Of a stretch of DNA of 6,216 nucleotides, positions 1 through 6,120 are shown one piece after another. Numbering within the stretch: position 1 is the first letter of the stretch; each line of letters starts with the position of its first letter. The position numbers and the translations under genes are program-made. Source of the DNA: Methanomicrobiales archaeon (lineage in GTDB: Archaea; Halobacteriota; Methanomicrobia; Methanomicrobiales; JACTUA01); NCBI GenBank assembly GCA_028678905.1, contig JAJRCO010000155.1, forward strand, positions 1-6,216, given 5' to 3'. The notes under the pieces were generated by a model. That model searched no databases. It was not told where the DNA came from and saw only the letters and a list, made by a program, of their open reading frames with translations.

Positions 1-1125
1 GCAGATCCGAAGGATCCGGAAAACACCTTCAACATGACCGCCCTGGCCCTGCGGCTGTCCGGCCGTCGCAATGCAGTCAGTCGTGAGCACCAGATCGTGG
101 CCCGAACGATGTGGCGGCCTCTCTGGCCGGGAAAGAAGGAGGAAGAAATACCCCTGGATTACATCACCAACGGAGTCCACCTCCCTACCTGGCTCGCGCC
201 GAATATGGAACTAGCACTGGATGAGCGCTTGGGCCGTTTCTACTCCCACTGGCTGGATGACCATGACAGTGCAACGATCTGGGAACTCGTTCATGAAATA
301 CCGGATCAGTTGCTGTGGAGGGCCCACCAGGGGCTTAAAAGACAGTTGTTCAACCGGATCCGGGAGTTTAAACGCTGGAGGTGGACCCAGGAGAATGCCG
401 AGCCGATCAATATCGTTGCGGGAGGAACCCTGCTTGATCCTAATGCTCTCACTATCGGATTCGCCCGGCGTTTCACCTCCTACAAACGAGCGGACCTGAT
501 CTTTTCTGATACCAATCGCCTGAAACGGATACTGGGCAACTGGTGGCACCCGGTCCAGATCATTTTCGCCGGGAAAGCTCATCCCGACGATTACGAAGGG
601 AAAAAAATTCTCCAGAAGATCTATCGTTTCGCCTCCCAGCCAGAATTCAGCGGACGGATCGCTCTGGTGGAAGACTATGATGAACAGATCGCTCAGCTGA
701 TGGTTCACGGGGTAGATATCTGGCTCAATACTCCCATCCGCAAGATGGAGGCGTCGGGCACCAGCGGGATGAAAGCGGCGATGAATGGTGTCCTGCACCT
801 CAGCGTCCCCACCGGCTGGTGGCCGGAAGGGTACAACGGGCACAACGGGTGGACAATCGGAGAAGAATCGTCGGAGTCTGACAATGAGCGGGACACCCGC
901 CAGCTGTACGACCTCCTTGAGCAGGAAGTGGTTCCCCTTTACTATTCGGTCTCGGAAGACGGCACCCCTCACCGGTGGATCCAGCGGATGAAGGAATCGA
1001 TCCGGACCATCTCCCCCCAATTCTCCTCCCGGCGGATGGTGAAGGAGTATGCGGAGCGGTACTATATCCCCGCGTTACATACCTGCGGAGAAAGATGCGT
1101 GATGGAAAAAAGCAAGGATAAATGA
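1..1125 (+). CDS. glgP: Alpha-glucan (glycogen/maltodextrin) phosphorylase, C-terminal part, 5' end outside window
   Basis: Cytoplasmic GT35-family enzyme that uses phosphate to release glucose-1-phosphate from the non-reducing ends of alpha-1,4-glucans, with pyridoxal phosphate as cofactor. The reading frame is open from base 1, so the ATG at base 34 is internal and the gene is cut by the window edge; 374 residues are visible. Visible family landmarks, numbered from base 1, are FNMTALALRLS (10-20), the ITNGVHLPTW block (about 55-64), GFARRFTSYKRADL (about 153-166), IIFAGKAHP (about 187-195) and EASGTSGMKAAMNG (250-263). In the last, Lys258 (bases 772-774) matches the PLP-binding lysine. The segment usually read NGVSxLHG is NAVSREHQ here, with the histidine kept. 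The C-terminus is short and ends with a Cys-containing tail. It is convergent with the minus-strand genes to its right. Family assignment is secure; whether glycogen or maltodextrin is preferred is not visible. Confidence 0.95.
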   Translation, partial: ADPKDPENTFNMTALALRLSGRRNAVSREHQIVARTMWRPLWPGKKEEEIPLDYITNGVHLPTWLAPNMELALDERLGRFYSHWLDDHDSATIWELVHEIPDQLLWRAHQGLKRQLFNRIREFKRWRWTQENAEPINIVAGGTLLDPNALTIGFARRFTSYKRADLIFSDTNRLKRILGNWWHPVQIIFAGKAHPDDYEGKKILQKIYRFASQPEFSGRIALVEDYDEQIAQLMVHGVDIWLNTPIRKMEASGTSGMKAAMNGVLHLSVPTGWWPEGYNGHNGWTIGEESSESDNERDTRQLYDLLEQEVVPLYYSVSEDGTPHRWIQRMKESIRTISPQFSSRRMVKEYAERYYIPALHTCGERCVMEKSKDK

Positions 1126-1209
1126 TGGAATGGTCAGATTCGATGATGTGGGGATTGATTCCATATCCAGATGAGGGGCTCCCCGCAATAAAGAATATCT
1201 CCCGTCTGT

Positions 1210-1335
1210 TTATTTCTTGGTGATCCAGCTGCCGCCTCCGTCGGAGCGATTCGGGAATCGTCCTCCTCCACTATGCATGAATGGCTGTAATACTCCAAAG
1301 AGACTCCTTCCTCCCACACGCGGCTGTTGGATCAT
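1210..1335 (-). CDS. Small glycine-rich ORF (41 aa) overlapping the phosphoribosyltransferase stop, function unknown
   Basis: An open frame of 41 codons plus TAA. Its ATG (1333-1335) shares bases with the TGA of the upstream gene (1332-1334) as ATGA, a classic arrangement for translational coupling. A purine-rich AAAGAGGGA sits directly before the ATG. It has nine glycines, including two GGG runs, in a C-terminal half reading roughly SGGGRFPNRSDGGG, then SWITKK at the end. It has several Arg/Lys residues and no cysteine. No membrane segment or signal peptide is evident. I do not recognise the family. Against it: its length, and the chance that any short frame stays open. In favour: the ATGA overlap, the position at the end of a same-strand gene, and a protein-like C-terminus. 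An internal ATG at residue 20 is an alternative start. Confidence 0.45.
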   Translation of the reverse strand: MIQQPRVGGRSLFGVLQPFMHSGGGRFPNRSDGGGSWITKK

Positions 1336-2102
1336 TCCCTCTTTGCATCCTCAGCCTGTGCACGCAACCGTTCCTGCAGAGTTGGATCCTGGTATTTTCC
1401 GGGATGGTTCAGGTAATCGCTGAGGGTTCGGTATTCTTCTTCAGAGAGGGATTCGGCAAGCCAGGACAGGCCTTGGCTGCGGAAGGGGATCAGAGCGTGC
1501 AGTCGCACTCCCCGCCCCCGGGCTGCTTCCTGTGCCCCCTGCTCACGATCCAGGAGGACTACCACATCTTCCGCCACCGCCTGATAACAATGTCTTCTCT
1601 CCAGTTCCTGCCGGACCTGCTCGAGGGCTAGAATTTTGCTGTCGAATCTGGTCACCAGGTCATCCACTAGCGCGATCCGGTCCTCCTCTGCAAAAACACC
1701 TTCCACCAATGCGTGTTCGCCATATCGTGCGATAAAGGACCGCAGTTCTTCCGGATTATGAACGCCCTCCAGTTTGCGAGTGAATCCCGAGGGCAATCCC
1801 TCGAGAAGAGTGATTGCGGTGGCAAGGGGGATTCCGGCCATAGCGATGCCCACACAGCAGGTGACGGACGGGGCTTCCTGCCTGATAAGCATCCCCAGCG
1901 CCTGGCCGACCTTCCTCAGCAGATCCGGATAACTGGACAGCGGGCGCAGCTGGATGTAAAAAGGGCTCCAGAGACCGGACATCAGTCTCCAGCCGTCCGG
2001 ATTGTCCCGGTACCAGGTGCGGATCATCCCTTCCCGGTATAGTTCGCGGATGATATTCCGGCCAAACTTCTCTTTCTCTTGTTCCCACGGCATAGCGTTC
2101 AC
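1332..2102 (-). CDS. Orotate phosphoribosyltransferase-like protein (type I PRTase fold)
   Basis: 256 residues. The classic enzyme joins orotate and PRPP to form orotidine 5'-phosphate in cytoplasmic pyrimidine synthesis. Seen here: SGLWSPFYIQLRPLSSYP (42-59), the GIAMAGIPLATA segment (85-96), an RK pair (109-110), a GEHALVEG stretch (128-135), the PRPP-loop position ALVDDLVTRFDS (144-155) and VVLLDREQGA (181-190). A charged tail follows (about 218-256). The paired acidic residues of the PRPP loop are present, but the usual TTG/TAG after them is replaced by TRFD. The flexible-loop KDHG-like segment reads ARYG after an insertion following RK. It may therefore be a diverged paralogue and not the main pyrE, so I give no symbol. 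Start: GTG at 2100-2102, with an in-frame TGA four codons upstream; ATG at 2091-2093 is an equally reasonable start, as no strong ribosome site decides. It lies 76 bases downstream of the helicase gene and overlaps the small ORF by four bases. Confidence 0.82.
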   Translation of the reverse strand: MNAMPWEQEKEKFGRNIIRELYREGMIRTWYRDNPDGWRLMSGLWSPFYIQLRPLSSYPDLLRKVGQALGMLIRQEAPSVTCCVGIAMAGIPLATAITLLEGLPSGFTRKLEGVHNPEELRSFIARYGEHALVEGVFAEEDRIALVDDLVTRFDSKILALEQVRQELERRHCYQAVAEDVVVLLDREQGAQEAARGRGVRLHALIPFRSQGLSWLAESLSEEEYRTLSDYLNHPGKYQDPTLQERLRAQAEDAKRE

Positions 2103-2117
2103 AAGCCAGCTTCACTT

Positions 2118-2147
2118 AAACAATCCTTTCGCGCGAAATAATTGTTT
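2118..2147. promoter_or_regulatory. 30-base imperfect palindrome upstream of the phosphoribosyltransferase gene
   Basis: Outer arms AAACAAT (2118-2124) and ATTGTTT (2141-2147) are perfect complements. They flank a perfect 12-base palindrome, TTTCGCGCGAAA (2127-2138), with a two-base mismatch on each side. The site lies 16 bases before the GTG start and 32 bases after the helicase stop. On the minus strand its right arm includes an AT-rich ACAATTATTT that could be a weak TATA element, which would put a start near base 2115. It could be an operator overlapping a promoter, or a hairpin ending the helicase transcript; no T-run follows it on the minus strand, which slightly favours the operator reading. 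The symmetry is seen; the role is inferred. Confidence 0.5.
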
Positions 2148-2178
2148 GTTCTTATCCTGCAGGTAGAGACCCTACGTC

Positions 2179-3519
2179 CTACGATCTTCCCCGTGGAGAT
2201 GCTTCGCCCATCATGTTCATTTTGAGAAGAGCCGCAGCCACATCCAGAGAGGTATAGTCCTCCCGCAGCAGTTGCTCCACCAGCTGGATATAACGCCCCA
2301 GATCGCCTGCTTCCAGAATTTCGCGGACCCGATCGAGGAAGATCCCTGCCCGCGCTTCCTCCACCTCCACGGGTGAAGGAACCGGGCGCTGTGCGATACG
2401 GGCCCCGGTGTAACGCTGGATCTCACGCATCTTCTGCATATCCCGGCCGGACACGAAGGTGTATGCGCTCCCGGGCCGCCCGGCCCGGCCGGTCCGTCCG
2501 ATGCGGTGCACATAGTATTCTTCGTCCTGGGGAACATCGTAATTGAAGACCGCTTCGATCCCTTCGACATCGATTCCCCGGGCCGCTACATCGGTCGCGA
2601 TCAGCACCTCAATCTCTCCCCTGCGGAACTTTTCCAGCACCCGTTCCCGCTGGGGCTGGTTCATGTCCCCGTGGAGGCCTTCCACCGAATAGCCACGGGC
2701 CTGGAAAAGATTTACCAGTTCATCGACCCTTCGTTTGGTGTTACAGAAGACCAGAGAAGATCGCAGGTGGTTCAGATCGATGATCCGGGAGAGGAGCTCC
2801 GGTTTCATCCGCTCCTGGACCTCAAAGTAGACCTGTTCTATCACCGGCACGGTCAGCTGGCGATGGACCACCTTGAGGACCAGCGGGTCTTTCTGGTACC
2901 TCTTCGCCAATTCCAGGATCTCCTGAGGCATGGTCGCGGAAAAAAGGATGATCTGCCTCGTTTTAGGAATTCCCCGCAGAATGGTCTCGATATCGTCACG
3001 AAACCCCATGTCCAGCATGACGTCTGCCTCATCAAGCACCACCAGATTGACGGCCGCGAGAGAGAGCGTTCTCCTGCGCATGTGGTCCATCACCCGACCA
3101 GGTGTCCCGATTACAATGTGGACTCCCTGTCGCAGCGCGGAGATCTGTCGTTCAATAGGTTGTCCACCATAGATGGGGATCACCCGGATACCTCTCAGGT
3201 AGGACGAGAGTTTCCGCAGCTCTTCCGAAACCTGGATGGCAAGCTCCCGGGTCGGACAGAGGATGATCGATTGCACTCGCCGGTCGGCCGGGTCGATCTT
3301 TTCCAGGGCCGGGATTCCAAACGCGGCGGTCTTTCCGGTTCCCGTATATGCCTGACCGATCACGTCTTTTCCCTCTCGGACGGGGGGTATGGCCAGCGAC
3401 TGTATGGGGGTAGGTTCCTCGAACCCCATATCTTCGATTGCTCTCTGCAGCTCTGAAGAGAGTTTCAGATCGGTGAAAGAAAGAGTATGGGGTGTAAGAG
3501 GCTTTTCAGGATTCATCAC
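2179..3519 (-). CDS. DEAD-box ATP-dependent RNA helicase
   Basis: 446 residues with a complete DEAD-box core; it unwinds or remodels RNA using ATP, likely in ribosome assembly, mRNA turnover or cold response in the cytoplasm. Motifs in order: Q motif from Phe15 to Gln40 (PTPIQ), motif I AYTGTGKT (57-64), Ia PTRELA (89-94), GG (118-119), Ib TPGR (139-142), II DEAD (163-166), III SAT (194-196), IV VFCNTKRR (257-264), V ATDVAARGID (308-317), VI HRIGRTGRAG (338-347). No key residue is missing. After the core is a short helical, charged tail (about 385-446) with no recognisable RNA-binding domain; the basic RGG-type tail of some bacterial relatives is absent. Start is GTG at 3517-3519 or ATG at 3514-3516. 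A TATA-like box 25-28 bases upstream and no ribosome site suggest a leaderless message. Divergent from the small gene at 3598. Confidence 0.95.
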   Translation of the reverse strand: MMNPEKPLTPHTLSFTDLKLSSELQRAIEDMGFEEPTPIQSLAIPPVREGKDVIGQAYTGTGKTAAFGIPALEKIDPADRRVQSIILCPTRELAIQVSEELRKLSSYLRGIRVIPIYGGQPIERQISALRQGVHIVIGTPGRVMDHMRRRTLSLAAVNLVVLDEADVMLDMGFRDDIETILRGIPKTRQIILFSATMPQEILELAKRYQKDPLVLKVVHRQLTVPVIEQVYFEVQERMKPELLSRIIDLNHLRSSLVFCNTKRRVDELVNLFQARGYSVEGLHGDMNQPQRERVLEKFRRGEIEVLIATDVAARGIDVEGIEAVFNYDVPQDEEYYVHRIGRTGRAGRPGSAYTFVSGRDMQKMREIQRYTGARIAQRPVPSPVEVEEARAGIFLDRVREILEAGDLGRYIQLVEQLLREDYTSLDVAAALLKMNMMGEASPRGRS

Positions 3520-3537
3520 ACTTCATCGTATTCCCGG

Positions 3538-3551
3538 ACCATATAAGTGAC
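3538..3551 (-). promoter_or_regulatory. TATA-like box for the DEAD-box helicase gene
   Basis: On the minus strand this reads GTCACTTATATGGT. The CTTATAT core (3541-3547) fits the archaeal box A. Its centre is about 25 bases from the GTG at 3519 and 28 from the ATG at 3516, the usual distance from TATA to transcription start, so the message would begin at or beside the start codon. This is sequence reading plus the known spacing of archaeal promoters; no start site is measured. Confidence 0.55.
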
Positions 3552-3560
3552 CCTTCGGTG

Positions 3561-3578
3561 AGAAAATTTCATATACTG
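3561..3578 (+). promoter_or_regulatory. BRE/TATA-like promoter for the small gene at 3598
   Basis: AGAAAATTTCATATACTG has a purine/A-rich BRE-like part followed by TTTCATATAC, close to the methanogen TATA consensus. Its centre, near 3572, lies about 26 bases before the ATG at 3598, which would give a leaderless transcript. It faces away from the helicase TATA box, so the two promoters share a 78-base spacer. Support is by motif and spacing only. Confidence 0.5.
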
Positions 3579-3597
3579 AGATACCAAGTCAGTCACC

Positions 3598-3792
3598 ATG
3601 CAGCAAATTTCAGCCAGCCGGAAGAAGCCTACTGGTATCGACGTCTTCTGGCAGGAAGGCGGGATGAAAAGACGAGATTTCTTCTCCTTTTCTGAATTGA
3701 TCGAGCTGCGCATCAACGTCGCGGATCTGCTCGATAATCCCAGTCTGTATCTGATCGACGGGGAGAACCATCGCGTGGTCGCTACGGATTAG
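3598..3792 (+). CDS. Small hypothetical protein (64 aa)
   Basis: I do not recognise the family. The product is soluble-looking: a basic N-terminal stretch (SRKKPTG), then MKRRDFFSFSELIELRINVADLL (from residue 23), which looks like an amphipathic helix, then DNPSLYLIDGENHRVVATD, probably a strand and turn. Third codon positions are mostly G or C, as in the neighbouring real genes. Support for it being a gene: a TATA-like box about 26 bases before the ATG, and a hairpin with a TTTT run directly after the TAG. The start is uncertain: ATG at 3664 (residue 23) follows an AGGAAGGCGGG purine stretch and would give a 42-residue protein starting MKRRDFF. The opposite strand has an overlapping frame (3516-3716) that would cover both promoters and is less plausible. 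Confidence 0.55.
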   Translation: MQQISASRKKPTGIDVFWQEGGMKRRDFFSFSELIELRINVADLLDNPSLYLIDGENHRVVATD

Positions 3793-3793
3793 A

Positions 3794-3837
3794 GGGTGCT
3801 GTACCTACACCACCTGACGAGAGACCAGTACCCTTTT
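3794..3837 (+). terminator. Hairpin plus TTTT after the small gene
   Basis: GGGTGCTG (3794-3801) pairs with CAGTACCC (3826-3833) over eight pairs, one of them G-U, with a 24-base loop, followed at once by TTTT (3834-3837). It begins two bases after the TAG stop. Archaeal termination depends mainly on the U-tract, so the stem may be incidental. The placement fits the end of the 3598-3792 transcript. Confidence 0.45.
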
Positions 3838-3995
3838 ACTGTTGATCCCAGGGATCCGGATTCTTGTCAATATCCGATAATGGTGAGCGGGGACATCCAC
3901 CTTCGATAGGAATTGTATACCCATTTATTGGGGGATTGTTTTTAACGATCGGATCCCGTAGTCTTCCCTTTCCCGCTGATCAACACTTCTCCGTC
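3838..3995. other. Non-coding gap with inverted repeats and a second T-run
   Basis: No convincing gene. GGGATCCG (3851-3858) is complementary to CGGATCCC (3950-3957), and ATCCGAT (3872-3878) is complementary to ATCGGAT (3948-3954), so the right-hand arm could pair with either. Inside is a small hairpin CCCA/TGGG (3920-3923 with 3929-3932) followed six bases later by TTTTT (3939-3943) on the plus strand. The gap separates the small plus-strand gene from the end of the minus-strand ABC operon, so it must hold both transcript ends. No T-run ends the operon on the minus strand. A small RNA is possible but no promoter was seen for one. Confidence 0.3.
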
Positions 3996-5402
3996 CTAAA
4001 AGCTCTGTTGCTCCTTCCTATCCCATCGGACCAGTCCCAGATGGAGGAGGAAGCCCCCTGCCGGAATGCATAGAATGCTGGAGAGCGCAAACCAGGGATT
4101 GGGTAGGGAAAGAAAGATCAGGAGAAGCAGAACGGGCGCGATCAGTGCAAGATAAGGGATGTAGACCCGGGCGTTGTACAGCATCAGGGTGGGGGAGAGT
4201 CCGGTGAAATAGATGGTGACCGCGACAGCGTAGAATGATACCGCAGCGAAGGTGGGAAAGGCAGCGATCAGCAGGACTGGCTCCCCCGAACTGATCCCTG
4301 CTCCCAGAAGGATGGCCGCTGAGACCAGATTGAGCAGAAAATAACTGTGCAGTTTCGCCTTGATCACCGTAGATACCCTGACCGGCAGGAACGTGTAAGA
4401 AGCGAACAGATCGAACTCTGTCACCCAGTTGTAGATGGTGGAAGAGATGACCCCCAGGAGGATCGCGAACACCATGAGAAAGCTGATCCCGGGGATGAAA
4501 CGACCCAGGACAAAGAGAGCGAGCCAGATGAACAGCACCGGAAGGAGGAAAGAAAACACGATCTTTCCTACACCTCCCTCACTACGGGACAGATCCAGGG
4601 CGTCCTTGGCGACAAAGTGGGCGTAAGACGACCACCGGAGGCGGGCCGTGAGAGGGGTGAAGGCAGAGGTAAATCTTCTCGTTGTGTCCTTAAATTCGAT
4701 CTTCAGGAACCGGACAGAGATCGCGATGGGAACCACGATCAGAAGCACCGACACCAGGAGAGAGAGGAGAGTGGGGGCGGTGAAGAACAGTAGAGGGGGG
4801 AGGAGTTCCGCGATCCCGGTACCAACCAGGTGAGCCGTACTGACAGCAGCGACGATAATGATCAGGACGGCGATAACGAGTGCACGGAAAGAATGAACGT
4901 ATATGGTAGAGAGGAGGAACACGAAAGAAAGTCCCACCAGGAAGGAGAGGGACAGGGTCACCAGCAGAAGCGGAATATAGGTGAACGCGATCCCGATCAG
5001 GGGAGCGGCCAGTCCCACCCCCGCGACGAAGGGAAACACCCAGAAAAACAGGTAGTACACAGTGTCCTTCAACACAAAATTAAGGAGAATACTCTGTTCA
5101 GAGATGGGGAGACTGCGGGAAGAATAGGCGATCAGGCTCGCCTGCCCGAAACGGCGGTTCATCACCTCTCGTCCAAAGAGACCGAACGCCCCAACGCTTG
5201 CGCCGGCCAGGGCGAAACTGTAATGGGTAAGCAGGACCGCCTGATGCGTGGGCATCACGTCGGTAAACAGCGGCCAGATCAGGGCGCCGGCGAAAGAAAA
5301 GAACAGGAGGAGAAAGGGAAACAGGGCAAACCCGAAGTTGCCAAAGAGGGAAGTGTGCACCCTCCACTCTTCCCTGACCATCGCGACGAACAGATCAAGC
5401 AT
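3996..5402 (-). CDS. ABC-2-type transporter permease, 12 predicted membrane helices
   Basis: 468 residues, strongly hydrophobic; the membrane half of an ABC transporter in the cytoplasmic membrane. Helices read by eye are near 20-46, 52-77, 108-135, 140-168, 172-194, 203-230, then a polar cytoplasmic loop (about 231-279), then 281-303, 306-327, 352-372, 376-400, 414-433 and 437-457. ABC-2 permeases usually have six helices, so this is about twice the normal unit. The two halves look related: FVA...GNFGFALFPFLLLF (5-33) against FVA...KIVFSFLLPVLF (263-291), and LIAYSSRSLPISE (90-102) against LFASYTFLPVRVS (332-344). The start ATG (5400-5402) lies within the ATPase gene, which it overlaps by eight bases. 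A good ribosome site, GGAAGGGA, lies a few bases before it. Substrate is unknown: export of a lipid, drug or polysaccharide-like compound is typical of the family but not shown here. Confidence 0.85.
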   Translation of the reverse strand: MLDLFVAMVREEWRVHTSLFGNFGFALFPFLLLFFSFAGALIWPLFTDVMPTHQAVLLTHYSFALAGASVGAFGLFGREVMNRRFGQASLIAYSSRSLPISEQSILLNFVLKDTVYYLFFWVFPFVAGVGLAAPLIGIAFTYIPLLLVTLSLSFLVGLSFVFLLSTIYVHSFRALVIAVLIIIVAAVSTAHLVGTGIAELLPPLLFFTAPTLLSLLVSVLLIVVPIAISVRFLKIEFKDTTRRFTSAFTPLTARLRWSSYAHFVAKDALDLSRSEGGVGKIVFSFLLPVLFIWLALFVLGRFIPGISFLMVFAILLGVISSTIYNWVTEFDLFASYTFLPVRVSTVIKAKLHSYFLLNLVSAAILLGAGISSGEPVLLIAAFPTFAAVSFYAVAVTIYFTGLSPTLMLYNARVYIPYLALIAPVLLLLIFLSLPNPWFALSSILCIPAGGFLLHLGLVRWDRKEQQSF

Positions 5403-6120
5403 GCACGTCCCTTCCGATGGTGTCCAGGAAGAACTGTTCCAGGTGCTGTGACTGGGATTTCAGGTAAGATACGGGACCTTCATGAACGAGACGTCCGGAG
5501 TGGATAATGCCGATGCGGGTGCAGATCTCCTCCGCGATCTCAAGGAAATGAGTGGAAAGGAAGACCGATCCGCCCTCCCGGACGTACCTGGCCAGATAGT
5601 CCTTCAGCTTCCTCTGCATGATCGGATCCAGGTTGATCAGCGGCTCGTCAATCAGAACCAGGCGTGGCCGGTGCAGAAAGGCCTGGGCGACCATCAGTTT
5701 CTGGCGGGTCCCCCGTGAGAGATCTTTGCACAGCACATCATTTTTATCAAAGAATTCCAGGTACTCGCTCCAGAATGCGCACTGTTCATCAATATCCTCG
5801 ATATGGCGGATCTTCCCCACAAAATGCAGATACTCCTCTGCGGTAAGGAAACTGGGCGGGGTCTCCTGTTCAGGAACAATCCCCACCTTCTCCCGAACAG
5901 CAATGGGTTCCCGCACTGCATCGATTCCCATGATCCGGATCTGTCCCGAATTGGGTGAGATCTGGCCTGTGAGCAGCTTGATCATGGTGGTCTTTCCGGA
6001 TCCGTTGGGGCCGAGCAGCCCGAAGAGCTCCCCTTCCGGGATGCTGAGCGATATATGGTCAATTGCGGTTAGCTCTCCGAATCGCTTGACGAGTTCCTGC
6101 GTCTCGATGATATTGCTCAT
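5395..6120 (-). CDS. ABC transporter ATP-binding protein (ABC-2 export type)
   Basis: 241 residues, normal length for a single nucleotide-binding domain. It drives the permease encoded directly downstream by ATP binding and hydrolysis at the inner face of the membrane. Motifs: aromatic/A-loop region near VKRFGEL (11-17), Walker A GPNGSGKT (37-44), Q-loop PEQE with Gln85, signature LSRGTRQKL (134-142), Walker B LVLIDEP (154-160) with catalytic Glu159, D-loop NLD (163-165) and H-loop His191 in STHFLEIAEE. The signature differs from LSGGQ, as in many ATPases of ABC-2 exporters; all catalytic residues are present, so it should be active. ATG at 6118-6120. Upstream purines (AGGGA, about 9 bases before the ATG) are a weak ribosome site, and no clear TATA box was found. 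The stop overlaps the permease start, so translation is likely coupled. Confidence 0.95.
   Translation of the reverse strand: MSNIIETQELVKRFGELTAIDHISLSIPEGELFGLLGPNGSGKTTMIKLLTGQISPNSGQIRIMGIDAVREPIAVREKVGIVPEQETPPSFLTAEEYLHFVGKIRHIEDIDEQCAFWSEYLEFFDKNDVLCKDLSRGTRQKLMVAQAFLHRPRLVLIDEPLINLDPIMQRKLKDYLARYVREGGSVFLSTHFLEIAEEICTRIGIIHSGRLVHEGPVSYLKSQSQHLEQFFLDTIGRDVHA
5400..5417 (-). promoter_or_regulatory. Ribosome binding site and coupled start of the permease inside the ATPase gene
   Basis: On the minus strand the end of the ATPase gene reads GGAAGGGACGTGCATG. The GGAAGGGA stretch is well spaced from the ATG at 5400-5402, and the ATPase stop TGA (5395-5397) follows five to seven bases into the permease. 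This fixes the permease start with good support and indicates coupled translation of the two subunits. Confidence 0.65.

Noticed and set aside
211..1020. Long open frame on the minus strand
   Set aside because: Lies antisense to the clearly conserved alpha-glucan phosphorylase frame and has a low-complexity, Pro/Arg-rich shadow composition.
1125..1164. ATGGAAT/ATTCCAT inverted repeat after the phosphorylase stop
   Set aside because: Seven pairs with a 26-base loop and no T-run; too weak to call a terminator.
1243..1266. Hairpin with a CGATT/AATCG stem as a terminator
   Set aside because: No T-run on either strand and it falls inside the small coupled ORF; the pairing may just reflect coding sequence.
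1134..1319. 61-codon minus-strand frame starting at GTG
   Set aside because: Overlaps the ATGA-coupled 41-residue frame in another phase, has no ribosome site, and its product has no protein-like pattern.
2506..3456. 316-codon plus-strand frame
   Set aside because: Fully antisense to the DEAD-box helicase, whose motifs are complete; the plus frame is a mirror of its codon pattern.
3516..3716. 66-codon minus-strand frame ending at the helicase start
   Set aside because: Would run across both TATA-like boxes and opposite the small plus-strand gene; its product shows no recognisable pattern. The stop/start overlap with the helicase is noted but not enough.
3864..4073. 69-codon plus-strand frame
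   Set aside because: Runs into the 3' end of the permease gene in antisense and has no promoter or ribosome site.
4830..5507. 225-codon plus-strand frame rich in Gly, Glu, Arg and Gln
   Set aside because: Antisense to the hydrophobic permease; the charged composition is what the complement of membrane-helix codons gives.
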